Source: Chara braunii (Eukaryota > Streptophyta > Charophyceae > Charales > Characeae). Taken from it: a DNA stretch of 41,767 nt. Of this stretch, positions 37,400 through 41,767 are shown piece by piece. A program made the position numbers and the translations under genes. The notes beneath the pieces are model-generated. The model searched no databases. It was not told the DNA's origin and saw only the letters and a program-made list of their open reading frames with translations. The DNA is taken from positions 1,137,790 through 1,179,556 of the forward strand of contig BFEA01000378.1 of NCBI GenBank assembly GCA_003427395.1, given 5' to 3'. How positions within the stretch are numbered: the first letter of the stretch is position 1; every line of letters starts with the position of its first letter.

Positions 37400-39375
37400 G
37401 CACCATCGCCATCGATGCGCTTAGCTCAACGTCATCGCGACGCAAAGCTATATCCCCCATCGCAGCCATCGCGCTCGCCTGACCATCGCAGCGCTGACAA
37501 TCGCTATCGCTCCCATTGCAGCGTTGGCCATCGCTATCGCTGTCATCGCAACGTTGACCATTGTAACCCATTCCATCACTGCGGCATCTCTCTCATCGTT
37601 ACGCCATCTCTCTCCATCGGTGCGCCATCACTCTCCACCGCAGCGCTGGCCATCGCTATCTAAGCCCTGGCCAGTGTTATCCCATCGCAGCGCTGGCCAT
37701 CCCTATCGCTGATTCGTTGGGCCATCATCGCAGCGCTGGCCATTGTAACCCGTTCCATCGCTGCGCCATCTCTCTCATCGTTACACCATCTCTCTCCATC
37801 GGTGCGCCATCGCTCTCCACCGCAGAGCTGGCCATCGCTATCGAAGCCTTGACCAGTGTTATCCCATCGCAGCGCTGGCCATCGCTATCGCTGATTCGTT
37901 GGGCCATCTGCTGCGCGATCTCTCTCCATCGCTGCGCCATCTCTCTCCATCGCTGCGCCATCTATCTCCATCGCCGCACCTTCTCTTTCCATCGTTGCGC
38001 CATCTTTCTCCAACACGGACTCTCTCCATCACTGCACCATCTATCTCCATCGCTCCTGCGCGAACTCTTCTCCATCGCCATCTCTCTCCATTGCTAATCG
38101 CGGACTCTCTCTGTCGCTGCGCCATCTCTCTCCATCGCGCCTTCGCGATCTCTTCTCCATCGCTGCGCGATTTCTCTTCATCGCTCCTGGGCGATCTCTC
38201 TCCATCGTCGCACGATTTTCCTCCATCGCCGAGTGATCACTCTCCATCTCACTCCATCACTGCGCGATCTCTCTCAACCACCGGGCAACCTCCATCCCTG
38301 CGCCAGAAGCTCTCCATCGCTCCTGCGTGATCCCGCCATCGCCATTGTATTGTTGTTTCAGGCCGCCGTCGGTGCAGCCGCCCATCATTGTGGAATCGCA
38401 CGAAACAAGTGACAGGTATGCTTAACGAATGTTTAACATAATAGATGTCACTTTGATAATGGAACTGATCTGTAGCTACGGACTCTCTCCATCGCTGCGC
38501 CATCTATCTCCATCGCTCCTGCACGAACTCTTCTCCATCGCTAATCGCGGACTCTCTCCGTCGCTGCGCCATCTCTCTCCATCGCGCCTTCGCGATCTCT
38601 TCTTCATCGCTGCGCGATTTCTCTTCATCGCTCCTGCACGATCTCTCTCCATCGTCACACGATCTCCCTCCGTCGCTGAGTGATCACTCTCCATCTCACT
38701 CCATCACTGCGCGATCTCTCTCGACCACTGGGCAACCTCCATCCCTACGCCAGAGGCTCTCCATTGCTCCTGCGCGATCCCGCCATCGCCATTGTGTTGT
38801 TGTTTCAGACCGCCGTCGGTGCAGCCGCCCATCATTGTGGAATCGCACGAAACAATTGACAGGTATGCTTAACGAAGGTTTAACGTGATGGATGTCACTT
38901 TGATAATGGAACTCATCTGTAGATAAACATTAGTCAGGCATGAAATGATGTTGTGCAATAACTAATCTTGGTCATCGCTGCACCAACTCTCTCCATCGGC
39001 GCCTCATCTATCTCCATCGGTACGCCATCACTAACCATCGTTGTGCCTGCTCTCTCCATCGGTGCGCCATGTATCTCCATCGGTGCGCCATCGCTAACCA
39101 TCGTTGCGCCTGCTCTCTCCATCGGTGCGAGATCGCTAACCATTGCTGCGCGTGCTCTCTCCATCTCTCTCCACCGGTGTGCGATCTCTCCCGACCTTTC
39201 TTCATCTATCTCCATCGCTGCGCTATCTTTCCCAATCTATCTCCCGACCTTTCTTTATCTATCCCCATCTCCCGAACTTTCTTCATCTATCTCCATTGCT
39301 GCGCCATCTTTCTCCATCAGTGCGCAATCTCTCTCCCTCGCTGCGCCATCCACCTTCTTCCCTGGAATATACAAC
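37400..39375. repeat. Satellite of CCATCGCTGCGCCATCTCTCT units with higher-order copies
   Basis: Almost the whole 2 kb is made of short units CCATCG(C/G)TGCGCCAT plus CTCTCT. Two higher-order duplications: 182-bp unit (about 37544-37725 and 37726-37907), and a 463-bp unit (38017-38475 and 38480-38923), the latter including non-satellite sequence (GCCGCCGTCGGTGCAGCCGC, GATGTCACTTTGATAATGGA). The roughly 21-bp unit is a multiple of three with no stop in any frame, producing long spurious ORFs on both strands. Confidence 0.9.
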
Positions 39376-39701
39376 GCACGTTCATTATAGTTGTTTTTAG
39401 ACCGAAAGATGCCCCGAATGCAGCTGTAATGACCGGACGTTGTATTCGGGGGAAGACTGTAACTCCATCTATCTCTCTTGGTGCGCCATCTCTCTCAATC
39501 GGTGCGCGATCTCTCTCCATCTATTTCATCGGTGCGCCGTCTGCCCATCGCTTCACAATTTTTCTCCATCTTAAAAAATACTACGCCATCTTTCCCCATT
39601 TCTCTCTTGCGACGATCTGTGGTTTGTACTACACGCAGAACAAGTCGAAAACAACACGCAGAACAAGTCGGAAACAACTCGCACTTGTGCGCCGTTTGCC
39701 C
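39376..39701. other. Transition from satellite to 118-bp array
   Basis: Remaining satellite units at 39470-39550 (GGTGCGCCATCTCTCTC), then AACAAGTCG(A/G)AAACAACACGCAG twice at 39630-39680. No gene. Confidence 0.5.
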
Positions 39702-40290
39702 GTGCGAATTTATTCGCTCTTGAACCAACCAGCCCCCTAAATTTGTTACTGTTTAGTCGATAAGTCATAATTAACTCGCACTTGTACCCCCAGTTTGGTA
39801 ATGGAAATGCTCGTTTGCAAGTGCAAATTTATTCGCTCTTGAACCAACCATCCCCTCAAATTTGTAACTCTGTAGTCGATAAGTCAGAATTAACTCGCAC
39901 CTGTACTGACAGTCTCGAAATCGAAGCAGTAAAGTCGCGTCTCTTCTCGACGCAAAAAATTGAAGTCCTTTTCTATTTGCAAATTAACTCGCCACTGAAC
40001 CAACCACGAAGGTAATTTCTTATTGCACGGCAAAATTGAAATTCTCGTTTGAAGTGCGAATTTATTGGCACTTGAACTAACCACGCCCCTAAATTTCTTG
40101 TTGTTTAGTGGATAAGACCGAATTAAATCGCACTTGTACCCTCAGTTTCGAAATCGAAATTCTCGTTTCAAGTGCGAATGTATTAGCTCTTGTTCCAACC
40201 AGGAACCTAATTTCTTACCCTACGACGAATAAGTCCGAATCATCTCGCATTTGTACTCTCGCCTGAAAAGTGCGAGTTTACTCGGACATA
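39702..40290. repeat. About 118-bp tandem array with inverted GTGCGAATT arms
   Basis: Copies start with GTGCGAATTTATTCGCTCTTGAA at about 39702, 39821, 40054 and 40172 (119 and 118 bp apart), with a rearranged copy at about 39977. Each holds AACCAACCA...CCCTAAATTTGTTA, GTCGATAAGTC.GAATTAACTCGCACTTGTAC and TTTCGAAATCGAAATTCTCGTTT. The arms AAGTGCGAATT and AATTAACTCGCACTT are near-complements. Related to the motif at 33.3 kb. Confidence 0.88.
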
Positions 40291-40564
40291 TCCAAACCAC
40301 TTGCACATTGAACTAACTAGCAGGAAGAGCAGTCGTTTTCAACGACCACAAACAGAACGAGTGGGAGAGGAGTCGGACTTGAGATACCACTTGAGCTTCA
40401 AATCAGGGTCCGAGAAAACGATATGGATTCAAATGTTGTTGTTCTACTGTTTTGTGATAAATATTAGAAATGCGAGTTTACTCCCTCTTGTTTATTTCCC
40501 TGACCTCGTCATACGTTGACGTGATTTTCTTGTTGTACAGTTTTCGTATGAATCGTCTCTTCAA
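40291..40564. other. Stretch before the terminal gene
   Basis: No supported frame. Further GTGCGAGTTTACTC(G/C) motifs at about 40279 and 40471. The 3' part is plausible 5' flank of the gene beginning at 40565. Confidence 0.4.
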
Positions 40565-41404
40565 ATGAGTGTCCAAACCGTCCCCTGTGTCATGCCACCG
40601 CCACCGTCACGACAACGAGGAGAAGATGATGTTCGAGAACGTAGTTCTTGTGACAGCATCCCGGAAGCTCCCTCTGATCGGTATTGCGGTTTGAAAAGGG
40701 AGTTCTCGATGTTGACCCCGACGAATCATTCAGGCTCGTCTACGACGTCCGCTCGGCGTCGTTTTGTTCGCTTTACCGACGTTCCCGATGGTCAGCGCGT
40801 TTCTACAGCGCTAATCCCCGATAGTGAGGGTATTCGGGATGTCGAGACATTTCCCGGTGGATGAATGTTCGTGGATACAAATTTCTGTGGTGTGTCCGAA
40901 ACGACTGGATCAGATCTCGTGCGGACAACGGGTAGACTGTCTTAAAGCATTGAAGTTACCCAACCCCTAGCATTTGACTATAGTCGGTCGTTGGTGGATA
41001 CAGACTTCTGCGGTACGCTCGATAGAAACGGATCTGATCGGAAACGGTGCGGTGCATCTGGTAGAAACGAGTCTGATAGGGAACAGGCAAAGGAACGTGC
41101 CTGTGAAAGTGCCGAGGTAGGTAAGAGAATTGCATGTGAAGCCGGAAAAATTGACTCTCCGTCGATGACAGCCACGGGTGCAATGGAAAATTGCCAGACT
41201 GGTTTTGTAGACGCAAATTTCTACAGTTCATCGGAGTCCTCCCAATCTGATTTGCCGAGAATGGCTCCCACGGACATATCAGAATTCCTAGGTGCAGCGC
41301 ATAGGTCCCCGACCAAAAGTCACCCTGAAACTTCCAAAGCAGTCCTTCAGGTTTTGTCTCATCCCCTACCTGGAGAAAAGAGAAGATACAATCGGAAAAA
41401 ATAG
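40565..41404 (+). pseudogene. N-terminal region of terminal gene (Ser-rich, three degenerate repeats)
   Basis: Frame 2 from ATG 40565 to TGA 40862-40864, then, after a further stop near 40945, open from 40991 to 41404. It is hydrophilic with three diverged 16-residue units: VDTNFCGVSETTGSDL (40876), VDTDFCGTLDRNGSDR (40997), VDANFYSSSESSQSDL (41209). The same frame after one extra A in the A run at 41395-41401 passes smoothly into the zinc-rich part. Introns instead of stops cannot be excluded. Confidence 0.5.
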
Positions 41405-41767
41405 GCCGGTTAGAAGGTCAGAACATTCGAAGAGGGCCAAAAGTCGATTGAATGAAACTAACATTGCGCTCGTCCCGATGCACAAATGTTGTAAGAACAA
41501 GTGTCTTCGGGTCTTGACCATTGACGATATCAAACCGGTGCGTGGAGCCCATTACGAAATGTCCCTCGAAAAGAGGACTGAGTGGTGGATGCAAACCCTT
41601 GACAATTTCACTATCCTCGACGGTGGTCTAGAAAGAGTCCAACCAGTGCAGTGCAAACGCCGTGTGTGCATCGCCAGTTGGTGCAAAATAATAGGGATAT
41701 GTCGAAACACATTTCGTCGTTATAGCAAGTGTAAGTCAGACGGGTCGTCCGTGCACGGCATGGTCGA
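41395..41767 (+). pseudogene. Transposase-like protein, partial (continues past the window)
   Basis: Frame 0, open to the end. KNRPVRRSEHSKRAKSRLNE, then MHKCCKNKCLRVLTIDDIKP with closely spaced Cys-Cys-x3-Cys, EKRTEWWMQTLDN, and QCKRRVCIASWCKIIGICRN, TFRRYSKCKSDGSSVHGMV. The order of Cys-rich motif, RVC..(A/S)WC.I.GI....F...... G...HG resembles a group of eukaryotic transposase-related proteins with a conserved VC..AF...(Y/L)GIS motif; family membership is from memory. No catalytic core is inside the window. Confidence 0.4.

Noticed and set aside
37399-39740. Several long + and minus ORFs (up to 223 codons)
   Set aside because: Products of the six-frame-open satellite; no independent evidence of a gene.

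Overview
The window is nuclear DNA of a streptophyte plant or alga: long AT-rich non-coding stretches, microsatellites, satellites, one assembly gap (83 N), broken retroelements and pasted-in fragments of a mitochondrial genome. The mitochondrial pieces (cox3, cob, nad1, nad7, atp6, rps4, rps7, tRNA-Cys, tRNA-Gly, tRNA-Ser) are a land-plant/charophyte gene set and encode conserved residues directly, without apparent need for C-to-U editing. With the style of the repeated hypothetical proteins at 15.3-21.6 kb and 31.7-33.2 kb, which I remember as abundant in Chara braunii predictions, a charophyte alga close to Chara is the best guess (inference from memory, not searched). I see no clearly intact, ordinary host gene.

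Layout. 0-3.5 kb: non-coding DNA with a 215-bp element bounded by perfect 31-bp inverted repeats, and a 437-bp tandem duplication of an unknown ORF. 3.9-9.7 kb: a decayed Ty3/gypsy element on + (gag with zinc knuckle, protease, reverse transcriptase with YIDD, RNase H side), interrupted twice by mitochondrial fragments (cox3; rps4 3' end + rps7 + trnC). 10.1-14.7 kb: on the minus strand, a broken Penelope-like element whose GIY-YIG endonuclease ORF lies upstream of the reverse transcriptase, preceded by an ORF1-like stretch with a CCHC knuckle. 15.3-21.6 kb: a large broken + strand locus with a ParB-like segment, a segment resembling a beta-class DNA N4/N6-methyltransferase, low-complexity and repeated linkers, and a Ulp1-type (C48) cysteine protease with its catalytic residues visible. 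21.6-31.6 kb: repeats, the gap, and a plant-LTR-like region that includes a striking series of hairpins with one conserved 20-nt loop and different but complementary stems. 31.7-33.2 kb: minus-strand N-terminal part of what may be the same family as the 15-21 kb locus. 33.3-34.2 kb: quasi-periodic GCGAAC...ACTCG motifs. 34.4-36.4 kb: a mosaic mitochondrial insert. 37.4-39.4 kb: a satellite built on a roughly 21-bp unit open in all six frames. 39.7-40.3 kb: a 118-bp tandem array. 40.6 kb to the end: a partial, transposase-like gene with one apparent frameshift.

The window mainly records mobile-element activity and organelle DNA capture. The two points most deserving follow-up are the ParB-like/methyltransferase-like/Ulp1 locus, which could be an undescribed type of eukaryotic mobile element, and the hairpin series at 27.07-27.80 kb.
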